From: Bordetella sp. 02P26C-1
GTDB taxonomy: Bacteria > Pseudomonadota > Gammaproteobacteria > Burkholderiales > Burkholderiaceae_B
Direction of reading: 5' to 3'
NCBI RefSeq assembly: GCF_009763255.1
Contig: NZ_WSJB01000021.1
Coordinates: forward strand, 88,997-152,996
Length of the DNA: 64,000 nucleotides
The translations under genes and the position numbers were made by a program. Numbering within the stretch: position 1 is the stretch's first letter; each line of letters starts with the position of its first letter. Below, one piece after another: positions 45,769-55,325 of this stretch. Below the pieces are notes generated by a model. The model searched no databases. It worked only from the letters and a program-made list of their open reading frames with translations, and had not been told where the DNA came from.

Positions 45769-46326
45769 TTAGTTGACGCGGCTGCGGTACTCGTGCGTGC
45801 GCGTGTCGATCTCGATCTTGTCGCCGATGGCGCAGAACAGCGGCACGTTCAGCTCGAAGCCCGTGTTGATCTTGGCGGGCTTGAGCACCTTGCCCGAGGT
45901 GTCGCCACGAACGGCCGGCTCGGTGTAGGTGATTTCACGAACCAGGATGGTGGGCAGTTCGACGGAAATCGCGCGGCCGTCATAGAAGACGACTTCCACC
46001 GGCATGCCTTCTTCCAGGTAGTGCAGGGCATCGCCCATGCTCTCGGCTTCGATTTCGTACTGGTTGTACTCTTCGTCCATGAAGACGTACATCGGATCGG
46101 CGAAGTAGGAATACGTGCATTCCTTGCGATCGAGCACGACCACGTCGAATTTTTCGTCGGCCTTGTAAACCGATTCGCTGCCCGAGGCGGTCAAGAGGTT
46201 CTTGAACTTCAGCTTGACGACGGCGGCGTTACGGCCAGACTTGTTGTATTCAGCTTTTTGAACAACGAGGGGGTCCTTGCCGACCATGACCACGTTGCCG
46301 ACTCGCAATTCCTGAGCGGTTTTCAT
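45769..46326 (-). CDS. efp: Elongation factor P
   Basis: A 185-residue translation factor that relieves ribosome stalling at proline runs. The three beta-barrel domains are complete: the N domain with [18 protein letters not shown], the OB domain with [23 protein letters not shown] and the C domain [28 protein letters not shown]. The loop tip residue is Arg32, the type that is rhamnosylated by EarP, rather than the lysine modified by EpmA. The neighbouring gene is earP, which supports this. Confidence 0.98.
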   Translation of the reverse strand: MKTAQELRVGNVVMVGKDPLVVQKAEYNKSGRNAAVVKLKFKNLLTASGSESVYKADEKFDVVVLDRKECTYSYFADPMYVFMDEEYNQYEIEAESMGDALHYLEEGMPVEVVFYDGRAISVELPTILVREITYTEPAVRGDTSGKVLKPAKINTGFELNVPLFCAIGDKIEIDTRTHEYRSRVN

Positions 46327-46476
46327 TGATTAAAAACTCCGGGTGTTAAAGCGCACTCGCCGTGCTTGCGCGCAGAATGTCCGGTCTAGCGGACCCTACG
46401 TGCCCCGGGAGGCTGTCAAAATGAGACCTGCATAGCGCTGAAGCGCGAGGCAAAGGAACTCGGAAAACTCTCTATT

Positions 46477-47718
46477 CTAGCGTTTCTTGAGCTTTTCTGC
46501 GCAAAAAAAGGCCAAACTGTCCGCCAGGTCGCGCCGCGAGGCCTGCTCGGCATCCCAGCGACGGGCGGCCGCCTGCCAGGCGGACCAGGCAGGTTCTCGC
46601 AGGGCAGCGCGTAACGCGGCGCTGAAATCCGAGTCTGCCGCAGTGCAGGCATCCGCTCGATCCGGCGCCGTATCCCGCGCCGTCGCGACGCCATCGTCGC
46701 TGGAAAAAGCGTCCGGCGCCCGATTCCACGCACGGATCAACGCCTGCGCCTCGGCCGGCCCCGGATAGCGAGCTAGCCACGCCTGCAGCTTGTCCAGGTG
46801 CGCGTCTTCATCCTGTGCATAGATTTGCCACACCAGCGGCCGCGCCGCCCAAGCCGCGCGTACGAACGAGTCCTCGCCGCGCACGAAATTCAGGTCCGCG
46901 CACCACAGCAGGCGGTCGAAGTCGGGCTGCGCGACGAACGGCACGCGCGCGATTCGCAGATGCGCGCCTGCATGCGCACGGCCAGCCGTCCTGGCCGCAC
47001 GCAGCGTTTCCTCAAGCCCCGGCGCAACCCCTTCGGGCACCAGCAGCAGCGAAGGCCGCTCATCGTCCAATAATCCGCGCACCAGCGCATTCACCGGCGC
47101 ATAGGGATAGCAAAACAGCGACACGAGCCGCGCACCGCCATGCCAATGGCCCAACGCATCCGCTTTTACCGCCAACGTCTCGCTTAAAAACCGGGCCTGC
47201 GCTTCCCGCGAAGCCTGCATCTCGTCGCGCTGCGCGCTCAACCCAGGCTCACGCAGCAACCCTCCCGTGCCCTTGGTGAAGCCGGGAAAGAAAAAGTGCT
47301 TCACCAGCCCGTCGGCCTGCATCGACGGCAGGCCGTGGCAGCTTTCCACCCAGGACTCGGCGCTCAGATATTCCAGGTTCAACCAGACGGGCTGCCGATC
47401 GCCCGATTGCACCTGCGCCCGCATTGCTTGCACAAACGCGGCGGGCGGATCACAGGCAAACGCCTCGATCACCACGTCGCCGGGTATTACCCCAGCTAAG
47501 TCATCGTCTTGCGTCCAATGCAAAATGTCGACGCCCTCGACCGTCTGCCACGTCTGGTCGCTCGACACTCCCGGCTGAATCCGCGCGAATGCCCGTAGTT
47601 CGTCCACCCACAGCCGCACCTGCCAACCATGACCGTGCGCCAGCCGTCGCGCCAGCCGCCAGCACACACCGATATCGCCATAGTTATCGACGACCCGGCA
47701 GAAAATATCGGCGCGCAC
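46477..47718 (-). CDS. earP: EF-P arginine rhamnosyltransferase EarP
   Basis: About 413 residues. It transfers rhamnose from dTDP-rhamnose to Arg32 of EF-P. The N-terminal RADIFCRVVDNYGDIGVCWRLARRL carries the conserved Asp residues of the active site, and the GT-B fold continues with WLNLEYLSAESWVESCHGLPS and the C-terminal RFVRGEDSFVRA-like block (NFVRGEDSFVRAAWAARPLVWQIY) that binds the nucleotide sugar. The GTG start lies 11 bp after the DUF2863 stop and is the first start before the conserved N-terminus. It ends 151 bp before the efp start. Arg32 substrate and enzyme are therefore linked. Confidence 0.94.
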   Translation of the reverse strand: MRADIFCRVVDNYGDIGVCWRLARRLAHGHGWQVRLWVDELRAFARIQPGVSSDQTWQTVEGVDILHWTQDDDLAGVIPGDVVIEAFACDPPAAFVQAMRAQVQSGDRQPVWLNLEYLSAESWVESCHGLPSMQADGLVKHFFFPGFTKGTGGLLREPGLSAQRDEMQASREAQARFLSETLAVKADALGHWHGGARLVSLFCYPYAPVNALVRGLLDDERPSLLLVPEGVAPGLEETLRAARTAGRAHAGAHLRIARVPFVAQPDFDRLLWCADLNFVRGEDSFVRAAWAARPLVWQIYAQDEDAHLDKLQAWLARYPGPAEAQALIRAWNRAPDAFSSDDGVATARDTAPDRADACTAADSDFSAALRAALREPAWSAWQAAARRWDAEQASRRDLADSLAFFCAEKLKKR

Positions 47719-47729
47719 AGGATTGGAAA

Positions 47730-48932
47730 TCAGTGGAACTTCGCTGGCGCGGAGTTCGCGTCTTCCGGCAGTTCCGCATGGACGAGCTCGCCCAACGGAT
47801 TCGGGAAAGCCGGCGCGCCGCAGTCTTCGCAAAACTCCGGCAGCAGCACGCCAGGAATATGACGCACCTCATGCACGCCATATTCCTTCAAGTGGGCTGC
47901 GATTTGGTCCACCACGCCTGGCTGGCTGTCATCTTCGCCCGTGTCGTCCTCGCGGCCATAAACCGGCCAGATGCAGCCATACACCACATCGTTGTTATTG
48001 CGGACCGTGAAGCCAACCCGGTATTCCTCGATGCGCGTCTCGCCGCAGCCTGCGACGACGGCACGCAGTTCCGAGGCGGACACATCCAGGGCGCCCTCCA
48101 GCCAGGTCACGGCCGCGCGCAGCGACATCGGGCGCACGCGCCGGTCCGCCTCGCGGTTGCTCACGTAGTAGGCATCCGGCAACAGGCACTCAATGCCGCA
48201 TCCGGGCATCAACGTAGCGATCGTCGGCTGCGCCTGCGCCACCCACTGCGCCAGGCAAGCCTCGCGGCTGTTCTCCTCGACGCCGGGCGCTTCTTGCCAG
48301 CGGAAAATCGGCGCGCCCGCCGGCGTCGTCACCGATGCGACCACATAGCGCGTATCGGCCAGCATATTGGTGGGCTCATCGGCCTTGTTCATGGCGGGCT
48401 TGGGCGCATCCAGACCCAGGGCGTGATGCCCCAGTCGCTGCATCCACTGCCATGTTTCCGAAAACGTGCGAGGCATCTGGTCGATGCTCACCAACTGCGG
48501 CATCACCGCTACCTGGGTGCCCTCGGCCAGAACATGCCCATGCAAATGCGCCGCCAGCGTTTGACTTGCCGATTCGGGCAGCGGCCCGGTGGGAATCGTG
48601 TATCGCGTCCACGCGGCGATAGGAATCACAATCAACAGGACATCGTGCAGTTGACCCGCTTTCTCGATCTGCATCGATTCCGACAGTGTCTCGGCCTGCT
48701 CGATCAACACTTCATAAGCGCCAATATCCTGCTGCGCCAGATGCTCCAGCGCGGCCTCCAGCGTGGCGTCCTGCGTATTGCGCAACAGCTTCGAGATCGT
48801 ATCGGCGAGCAACTTCTCCCAATACACATCCTCGACCCGGCTGCCGGAACGGCTTAACGACAGGGCGAGCGAGACCAGACGCGTCGCGTCACGGTTCAGG
48901 CGGGTAGAAACGGAGCTGCGGACTCGGACCAT
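47730..48932 (-). CDS. DUF2863 family protein
   Basis: A 400-residue protein with no signal peptide. Basic N-terminus (MVRVRSSVSTRLNRDATRLVSLALSLS), then an alpha-helical region and a C-terminal part with VRNNNDVVYGCIWPVYGRED and a Cys pair FCEDCGAPAFPNPLGE near the end. It matches DUF2863, a family of unknown function found in Burkholderiales. The next gene, earP, starts 11 bp after its stop, so the two are probably co-transcribed. Confidence 0.88.
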   Translation of the reverse strand: MVRVRSSVSTRLNRDATRLVSLALSLSRSGSRVEDVYWEKLLADTISKLLRNTQDATLEAALEHLAQQDIGAYEVLIEQAETLSESMQIEKAGQLHDVLLIVIPIAAWTRYTIPTGPLPESASQTLAAHLHGHVLAEGTQVAVMPQLVSIDQMPRTFSETWQWMQRLGHHALGLDAPKPAMNKADEPTNMLADTRYVVASVTTPAGAPIFRWQEAPGVEENSREACLAQWVAQAQPTIATLMPGCGIECLLPDAYYVSNREADRRVRPMSLRAAVTWLEGALDVSASELRAVVAGCGETRIEEYRVGFTVRNNNDVVYGCIWPVYGREDDTGEDDSQPGVVDQIAAHLKEYGVHEVRHIPGVLLPEFCEDCGAPAFPNPLGELVHAELPEDANSAPAKFH

Positions 48933-49041
48933 GTGTGATGAAAGGGCGTCAAAGAGAGGTTGGAACCCGCTAGTTTAACCCTGGTCCGATTTCGATCCGG
49001 ACGGGGGAGGCGCTGAAATACTAGGTGTCGGCCGCAATGCA

Positions 49042-49067
49042 GCGAAGGCCTCCGAGGAGGCCTTCGC
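49042..49067 (-). terminator. Hairpin after acnA
   Basis: Near-perfect 12-bp inverted repeat GCGAAGGCCTCC / GGAGGCCTTCGC with GA between. It lies 20 bp after the acnA stop. There is no clear T-run on the minus strand, so termination is likely but not of the classical form. Confidence 0.6.
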
Positions 49068-49087
49068 TTCACACGTCTAGCCAGCCA

Positions 49088-51787
49088 TCAGGCCGCCAGC
49101 AACTGACGCAGCACAAACGGCAGGATGCCGCCGTGCACGTAGTAATCGACCTCGATCGGGGTGTCGATACGCAGCAGCAATTCGACATCCTGACGCGACC
49201 CATCCGCGCGGTGAATCGTCAAGGTCACATCCATCATGGGTTTGATGCCGTTTTCCAGACCCGAGATGTCAAACGTCTCGTTACCGGTGATACCCAGCGT
49301 GGCCGCGCTGTCGTCGCCCTTGAACTGCAGCGGCAGCACGCCCATGCCCACCAGGTTGCTGCGGTGAATCCGTTCGAAGCTGCGCGCCACGACCGCCTTC
49401 ACGCCCAACAGCTGCGTGCCCTTGGCCGCCCAGTCACGCGAAGAACCCGTACCGTATTCTTCGCCGCCAAATACCACCGTGGGCGTACCCTGCGCCACAT
49501 ACTTCATCGCGGCGTCATAGATGGACATTTGTTCACCCGAGGGCTGGAACAGCGTTTCGCCACCCTCGAACCGGCTGCCGTCGGCCTTGGGCGGAATCAT
49601 CAGGTTCTTGATGCGCACGTTGGCAAAGGTGCCGCGCATCATGATCTCGTGATTGCCGCGGCGCGAGCCATAGCTGTTGAAATCGGCCTTCATCACGCCG
49701 TGTTCCTTCAGCCATTTGCCCGCGGGCGAGGTTTCCTTGATCGAGCCGGCCGGCGAAATATGGTCCGTTGTCACCGAGTCGCCAAAAATGCCCAGCGCCC
49801 GCGCACCCTGGATCACCGGGATCGAACCCGGCTCCATGCCGAAGTCGTCAAAGAATGGCGGCTTGGCGATGTAGGTGGATTCGGGCCAGTTATACGTATC
49901 GCCCGTCACGCCCTTGATGTTCTTCCACAAATCGCCCGGGTTCGTCTTGACCTGACCGTAGTTGTCGCGGAACGCTTGCGGATCCAGCGCGAACTTCAGC
50001 AGCGCATTGACTTCTTCAGTGCTCGGCCAGATGTCACCCAGCCACACGTCGCCGTTCTTGCCTTGACCCACCGGCTCGGTCATCAGATCGCGCGTAATCG
50101 TGCCCGCCAAGGCATAAGCCACCACCAGCGGCGGAGAAGCCAGGAAGTTCGCCTTGATATTCGGGTGAATTCGCGCTTCGAAGTTACGGTTGCCCGACAA
50201 CACCGCCGCGCACACCAGATCATTGTTGATGATCGCTTCGTTCAGCTCAGGCGCCAGATCGCCCGCGTTACCAATACACGTCGTGCAACCATAAGCGGCG
50301 ATATCAAAGCCCAGCTGTTCCAGATACGGCAGCAGACCGGTCTTGGTCAGATACTCCGTCACCACCCGCGATCCAGGCGCCAGCGACGTCTTGATATGTT
50401 TAGGCACCGTCAACCCGGCTTCGACTGCCTTCTTGGCCAACAGGCCCGCAGCCAGCAACACGCTGGGGTTAGAGGTATTGGTGCAAGACGTGATGGCCGC
50501 GATCAGAATGTCGCCGTTCTTGATCGTCGTGCCATCGCTGGTGGTAAAGGTTTGATCCAGCTTTTCCGCCGGCTGATTAAAGCCGTTTTCCGCCGTCGGC
50601 TTGGAGAACAGATCCTTGAACGTGCTCTTCACATAGCCGATTTCGATGCGGTCCTGCGGACGTTTCGGACCAGCGAGCGAGGGCGCCACGGTGGACAGAT
50701 CCAGCGTCAGCAGCTTGGTGTAGTTGATGTCGCGCGCGTCCGGCACGCCATACATCTTCTGCGCCTTGAAATAGGCCTGGAACGCAGCGATTTCCTCGTC
50801 CGTGCGGCCCGTGCCGCGGAAGTAATCGATGGTGCGATCGTCGACGGGGAAAAAGCCCATCGTCGCGCCATATTCGGGCGCCATATTGCCGATCGTGGCG
50901 CGCTCGGCCACCGACAGGCTCGCCGTGCCCGGTCCGCAGAATTCCACGAACTTGCCCACAACCTTCTCGCGGCGCAGCATTTCCGTGATCGTCAGCACCA
51001 GATCGGTCGCTGTCACACCACCGCGCAACTGGCCCTTCAGCTCCACACCCACCACGTCCGGCGTCAGGAAGTAGACCGGCTGACCCAGCATCCCGGCCTC
51101 GGCTTCGATACCGCCAACACCCCAGCCCACCACGCCAATACCGTTGATCATGGTGGTATGGCTGTCTGTGCCGACCAGCGAGTCCGGGTAGTAAATATTG
51201 TCCTTCTTGTGCACGCCGCGGGCCAGGTACTCCAAGTTCACCTGGTGCACGATCCCGAAGCCCGGGGGCACCACGCCAAACGTGTCAAAGGCCTGCATGC
51301 CCCATTTCATGAACTGGTAGCGCTCCTGGTTGCGCTTGAATTCCAGCTTCATGTTCAGATCCAGCGCGTCCTTCGTGCCGAAATAGTCGATCATGACCGA
51401 GTGATCCACCACCAGATCCACCGGCACTAGCGGCTCGATCTGCTTGGGATTCTTGCCCATCTTCTCGGCGACCGAGCGCATGGCCGCGATATCGGCCAGC
51501 AAAGGCACGCCCGTGAAATCCTGCAGCACCACACGCGCGACTACAAAGGGAATTTCATCCTCTCGCTTGGCATTCGGCTGCCAGTTCGCCAGCTGCCGGA
51601 TATGCTCCTCGGTGACCTTCTGGCCATCGCAGTTGCGCAGCACCGACTCAAGCACGATGCGGATCGACACCGGCAGTCGCTGCACATCCACACCCAGGGC
51701 CTTGCCCAGGGCGGGCAGCGAGTAATGCTGACAGGTCTTACTGCCGATCTTGAAATTCTTCAGAGTATTGAACGTGTTATGCGGCAT
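49088..51787 (-). CDS. acnA: Aconitate hydratase A
   Basis: An 899-residue [4Fe-4S] aconitase of the AcnA/IRP type, converting citrate to isocitrate in the TCA cycle. Cluster-binding cysteines lie in [19 protein letters not shown] and in [13 protein letters not shown] (two). Further motifs are [23 protein letters not shown] and, in the swivelling C domain, [22 protein letters not shown] lies 7 bases before the ATG. The upstream region carries the element shared with acnB, see 51886-51916. Confidence 0.97.
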   Translation of the reverse strand: MPHNTFNTLKNFKIGSKTCQHYSLPALGKALGVDVQRLPVSIRIVLESVLRNCDGQKVTEEHIRQLANWQPNAKREDEIPFVVARVVLQDFTGVPLLADIAAMRSVAEKMGKNPKQIEPLVPVDLVVDHSVMIDYFGTKDALDLNMKLEFKRNQERYQFMKWGMQAFDTFGVVPPGFGIVHQVNLEYLARGVHKKDNIYYPDSLVGTDSHTTMINGIGVVGWGVGGIEAEAGMLGQPVYFLTPDVVGVELKGQLRGGVTATDLVLTITEMLRREKVVGKFVEFCGPGTASLSVAERATIGNMAPEYGATMGFFPVDDRTIDYFRGTGRTDEEIAAFQAYFKAQKMYGVPDARDINYTKLLTLDLSTVAPSLAGPKRPQDRIEIGYVKSTFKDLFSKPTAENGFNQPAEKLDQTFTTSDGTTIKNGDILIAAITSCTNTSNPSVLLAAGLLAKKAVEAGLTVPKHIKTSLAPGSRVVTEYLTKTGLLPYLEQLGFDIAAYGCTTCIGNAGDLAPELNEAIINNDLVCAAVLSGNRNFEARIHPNIKANFLASPPLVVAYALAGTITRDLMTEPVGQGKNGDVWLGDIWPSTEEVNALLKFALDPQAFRDNYGQVKTNPGDLWKNIKGVTGDTYNWPESTYIAKPPFFDDFGMEPGSIPVIQGARALGIFGDSVTTDHISPAGSIKETSPAGKWLKEHGVMKADFNSYGSRRGNHEIMMRGTFANVRIKNLMIPPKADGSRFEGGETLFQPSGEQMSIYDAAMKYVAQGTPTVVFGGEEYGTGSSRDWAAKGTQLLGVKAVVARSFERIHRSNLVGMGVLPLQFKGDDSAATLGITGNETFDISGLENGIKPMMDVTLTIHRADGSRQDVELLLRIDTPIEVDYYVHGGILPFVLRQLLAA

Positions 51788-51885
51788 GATGGAACTCCGT
51801 GGGTGTTGGACCGCGTAAAGCTACCATTTTGTGGCGTTTTCGCGAGTTTGTCATGGTATGTTGACACAATGCGCGGCGTGGTGCG

Positions 51886-51916
51886 GTCTTATGTCTTATA
51901 TCTTATATAAGACCTG
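51886..51916 (-). promoter_or_regulatory. Putative operator upstream of acnA (shared with acnB)
   Basis: Inverted repeat of arms GTCTTATAT and ATATAAGAC separated by CTT (51893-51913), with an extra half site GTCTTAT directly before it (51886-51892). The 24 bp from 51893 to 51916 are identical to those upstream of acnB. The centre is about 115 bp before the acnA start codon. A GntR-type regulator of TCA-cycle genes is a reasonable guess for the ligand; this is inference. Confidence 0.65.
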
Positions 51917-51958
51917 GGTCACTCGTCAAAGTTCCCGAGCATCCGCCGCCGATGTCGA

Positions 51959-52534
51959 TCAGCCATCCGGACATTTCCGATACTGCGCGCCAAACCGTTC
52001 AGCGCGCGCCTGCACAAGCTGTGCCACGCGCTTGAGCCACGCTTTTTTGTCGTAGCTACGATTGCGATAACCCGTCCAGCCTTCGTGATAATTCAGATAC
52101 TGGCCGTACGCGTCCCACTTCGACACCCCATTGATGCGCTGGGTCTTGCTGATATACCAGCCCATGAAATCCAGTGAATCCGCTAAATTCTCGCGGCTGG
52201 CCATCCAGCCGCCAGCTTCGCGCTTATAGTCCGCCCAGGTTTCATCCTTGGCCTGGGCGTATCCGTAAGCTGTGCTGACGCGACCCCACGGGATAAAACC
52301 CAAGATGTAATAGCGTGGGGGGAGGGCATCATGTCGAAAGCTTGACTCCTGATACATCATGGCGAACGGCACCTGCACCGGCACGCCCCATTTATCGCGC
52401 ATCTTGACCGCGGCCTTACGCCAGCTCGGCTTCTCCCGAAAAATCTCGCAGAGATCTTCTGGGTTCGATGGCGGGGTGGTTGCACACCCGCCCAATATCA
52501 GCAACAAACTCAATACCAACGGCCAGCGCGTCAT
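51959..52534 (-). CDS. Lytic-transglycosylase-like lipoprotein
   Basis: A 191-residue lipoprotein: signal ending LLLILGGC (Cys17), then an SLT domain. The catalytic Glu is probable in MMYQESSFRHDALPPRY, with the following STAYGYAQAKDETWADY block and a C-terminal YHEGWTGYRNRSYDKKAWLKRVAQLVQ. It would cut peptidoglycan glycan strands from the inner face of the outer membrane. The stop lies 172 bp before the acnA start on the same strand. The start ATG at 52534 gives a proper signal peptide. Confidence 0.9.
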   Translation of the reverse strand: MTRWPLVLSLLLILGGCATTPPSNPEDLCEIFREKPSWRKAAVKMRDKWGVPVQVPFAMMYQESSFRHDALPPRYYILGFIPWGRVSTAYGYAQAKDETWADYKREAGGWMASRENLADSLDFMGWYISKTQRINGVSKWDAYGQYLNYHEGWTGYRNRSYDKKAWLKRVAQLVQARAERFGAQYRKCPDG

Positions 52535-52677
52535 GGCCTATTCCTCATCCGGGGGATGGGCGAATTCTAAGCGGTATGCGCGGTTGGTAGCGTCTGTTGC
52601 GCTGCAGCGCACCTACAAGAAAGCGAGCAAGCCACTGCCCGCCCCGGTCCGTCACACGCGCGCAGCAACGTCGCGTT

Positions 52678-54879
52678 TTAAAAATCCACCGACATCGAAA
52701 GCTTATAGACGCGCCCCATACCCTGCGTGAGCTGCCCGAAATCGTTGCCCACCGTCGCCCAGTAACGCTTATCCGTGACGTTATCCACCCCGGCGCGCCA
52801 GACCACCGCGTGCCCGTCGATCTTCGTCGCATACCGCGCACCCAGATCCAAGCGCGTCCATGCGGGTATCTTCGCCGTATTGTCGGCATTGACATACTGC
52901 GAGCCGCGCCGCTGCACATAAGCCTGCAGCGTCAGCCCCGTCAATTCCGGCACATCCCATTCCGCGCCCAGCACGGCCTGATACCTCGGCACGCCAATCG
53001 CATTATTGCCATCCTGACGCCCGCCCGCCGTGCCGCGCAGCTCCGGATCCATGAGTGTCACCCCGCCCAACAGCCGTACACCCTTGACCGGCTCACCATA
53101 AACATTCAGCTCCACGCCTCGGTTACGCTGCGATCCCGCTACCCCAAAAACGCCGTCCGAGTTCGTATAAGCCTCCGGCTTCTCGATCTGAAACACGCCC
53201 ACATAGCCGCCGATATCTCCCAGATCGACCTTCACCCCCGCCTCAGTCTGCTTAGTGCGATAGGGCGCCAGCGTCTCGCCATAATTCACCGCGCCCAGCG
53301 GCGCCGAGTCGCCTCGAGTCAGCCCCTCGATATGGTTCACATAAAACGACACCTGTTCCCACGGTCGGATCACCAAACCATAGGCCGGCGTCCATACCGA
53401 TCGATCATAGGTCGTATCGTGCACGCCCTCAGTGTTGTAGAGCTTGTCCTTAATCGTCTGCCGTCGCACCCCCAGGGTCAGAAACACCCGGTCATCCCAG
53501 AACGACAGCTGATCAGACAACGCCACACTGCTCAGGTTCGTGCGGCTGCTGATATGTGGATCGCCCATATCCCCGCCCGTAAACGTCGTGGCCGGGCGCG
53601 GGAAAGACTGCGGATCGTAAATATCAATCGGGCTAGCGTCGCTCATTTCCCAGGCCTGCCTCACGCGCGACTGCAGCCCAGAAAATCCCACATTGACTAG
53701 ATGACCTACCGGCCCCGTCCGAAACTTCCCGCGAACCCCGACCTCACCGCTGACCGAGTCACGCGTATAAGGCACCGTCAGCCGAGCCACAGTGCCTTTA
53801 CCATCCTCGTCCACCCGCGGCTGCCCATAATCGCCATGCTCGCGATCGTGACTCGTCCCGATCGCCGCATAGCCCATCCAGTCGCTGGAAAAATCATATT
53901 CCGCGCGCAGCACTCCGTAAGTGCTCTCCAACTCGCTATACGTCCACGGCTGCCCATAATTCAGCCGATTCGATGGCGGCGAGGGCACCCCCGTGCCAAT
54001 CGGCACGATCGTGGGCCGGGGTTGCGAAAACCGATACTTCTGATACCCCGCATCCAAGGACACCCGCAGCTTCTCGCCCAGATAATCCAACCCGACCGTA
54101 CCCACCGTCATACGTTCGCCCGCATGGTCGATACTCGTATCGCCATCCCGATGCGCCGCGTTAACCCGAATCCCAAACTCCTGGTTCTCGCCCCATCGAC
54201 GCCCAATATCCACGCCCGCGCCGACCTGTGAATCACTCGTATAGTCCACCGTCGCCCGCGTCAGTGGATCCACCTCGGCCCGCTTGGGCTGAATATTGAT
54301 CGATCCTCCCAACCCCGACCCGCCCGGCGCCGCGCCATTCAAAAACGCGTTAGCGCCTTTCAAAATCTCCACCCGCTCGACCATCTGCGTCGGCAACACC
54401 TGTCGGGGCAAAATCCCATACAGCCCGTTAAACGCCAGATCATCGTTATTCATCGCAAAGCCGCGGATGGAAAACGTCTGCGCCGAATTCCCGAACCCGT
54501 TCCCCACCTGCACCGACGAATCGTTCTTGACCACTTCCCCCAACGTGCGCGCCTGCTGATTCTCGATCAGTTTCGACGTAAAGCTCGTCACCACAAACGG
54601 CGCATCCATACTGTCCATATTGCCCAACACCCCCAACTGGCCACCCCGCGCCACCTGCCCACCCGCGTACTCAAGCGGTGTCGGCGCAGAAACACTCGCA
54701 TCGCCCGTCACCGTAGTGGCTTCCAGTGTTGTCACACCCCCTTGAACCGTTTGTGCAAGACTGGGCGCTCCAGCGACCGCTCCCACGGCAAACCCCGTCC
54801 ATAACGCAAGACAAAGCGGAGTAGGGCGCACACGGCCGGGCAAGAAGGGCGCACGGAGCGATGTAGTCTGGATAGGCAT
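52678..54879 (-). CDS. TonB-dependent siderophore receptor
   Basis: A 733-residue outer-membrane receptor. The signal peptide (about 1-43) ends near GAPSLAQ, followed by a plug domain with GQLGVLGNMDSMDAPFVVTSFTSKLI, VGNGFGNSAQTFSIRGFAMNND, VERVEILKGANAFLNG and SGLGGSINIQPKRAE. A 22-strand barrel follows, ending YKLSMSVDF with the terminal Phe. It resembles ferrichrome/hydroxamate-type receptors, but the ligand is not deducible. Upstream, a GATAAT-containing weak Fur-box-like stretch lies near 54912-54925. No transporter genes for siderophore are adjacent. Confidence 0.93.
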   Translation of the reverse strand: MPIQTTSLRAPFLPGRVRPTPLCLALWTGFAVGAVAGAPSLAQTVQGGVTTLEATTVTGDASVSAPTPLEYAGGQVARGGQLGVLGNMDSMDAPFVVTSFTSKLIENQQARTLGEVVKNDSSVQVGNGFGNSAQTFSIRGFAMNNDDLAFNGLYGILPRQVLPTQMVERVEILKGANAFLNGAAPGGSGLGGSINIQPKRAEVDPLTRATVDYTSDSQVGAGVDIGRRWGENQEFGIRVNAAHRDGDTSIDHAGERMTVGTVGLDYLGEKLRVSLDAGYQKYRFSQPRPTIVPIGTGVPSPPSNRLNYGQPWTYSELESTYGVLRAEYDFSSDWMGYAAIGTSHDREHGDYGQPRVDEDGKGTVARLTVPYTRDSVSGEVGVRGKFRTGPVGHLVNVGFSGLQSRVRQAWEMSDASPIDIYDPQSFPRPATTFTGGDMGDPHISSRTNLSSVALSDQLSFWDDRVFLTLGVRRQTIKDKLYNTEGVHDTTYDRSVWTPAYGLVIRPWEQVSFYVNHIEGLTRGDSAPLGAVNYGETLAPYRTKQTEAGVKVDLGDIGGYVGVFQIEKPEAYTNSDGVFGVAGSQRNRGVELNVYGEPVKGVRLLGGVTLMDPELRGTAGGRQDGNNAIGVPRYQAVLGAEWDVPELTGLTLQAYVQRRGSQYVNADNTAKIPAWTRLDLGARYATKIDGHAVVWRAGVDNVTDKRYWATVGNDFGQLTQGMGRVYKLSMSVDF

Positions 54880-55240
54880 AGCCAGTAAACCAAAATAGGA
54901 ATAAGAACGGGTTCGATTATCGTAAGCTCCAACTCACAAAGCAACTAACGTAACTCCCCGCAACAATCCCCTTCGCTCTCAGCCCCCAGCCCAGCCCCAC
55001 AGACACAAACAAAACGACGCTCACCCAAAGACGCAGCAGCCGCTGAGCGGGGCGCGAGCGGTGGCGGCCCGTAGAGAAACGGGCAGTCCCGCAGGGACCG
55101 AGCCCCCTTGCTCATGGGGGCGAGCCGTTTCGACAGGGCCGCCACCGCTCGCGCCCCGATCAGCGGCGTCTCAAGAACTCAAATGAGTGCGCCACCAGTA
55201 ATACCCACCGCCACCACGACCCAAACCCTCCACCCCACAT
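54880..55240. other. Intergenic region before TonB receptor with no recognised gene
   Basis: This stretch holds the receptor promoter region, a large nested inverted repeat (55039-55167) and no open frame I can support. The rest is Pro/Ala-codon-like GC-rich and low-complexity C/A-rich sequence. Confidence 0.6.
55039..55167. repeat. Long nested inverted repeat
   Basis: The outer arms 55039-55070 and 55136-55167 are 32 bases each and pair at 31 of 32 positions (core GGCGCGAGCGGTGGCGGCCC). The inner arms GAAACGG (55076-55082) and CCGTTTC (55125-55131) extend the stem. The loop contains two further hairpins, GTCCC/GGGAC and GCCCCC/GGGGGC. The whole could fold as a branched cruciform. It looks like a REP/BIME-type or mobile repeat, but no second copy is visible in this window. 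Confidence 0.75.
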
Positions 55241-55275
55241 AAAAAAAGCGGCCCCGGAAACCTCCCAGAGCCGCT
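55241..55275 (-). terminator. Terminator of acnB
   Basis: On the minus strand the stem AGCGGCTC / GGCCGCT is separated by about 14 bases and followed by a run of seven T. It lies 51 bp after the acnB stop. Confidence 0.8.
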
Positions 55276-55325
55276 CTTCCCACCACTACCGTGGCGTCAA
55301 GGCATAAACCAACAGCAATAAGGCC

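Noticed and set aside
49025..51430. Long plus-strand frame opposite acnA (801 codons)
   Set aside because: Shadow of the acnA codon pattern; His/Arg-rich with no homology. The same holds for the 733-codon frame opposite acnB.
54912..54925. Fur box upstream of the TonB-dependent receptor
   Set aside because: Only one GATAAT half matches; too weak to list as a site, though iron control would be expected for this family.
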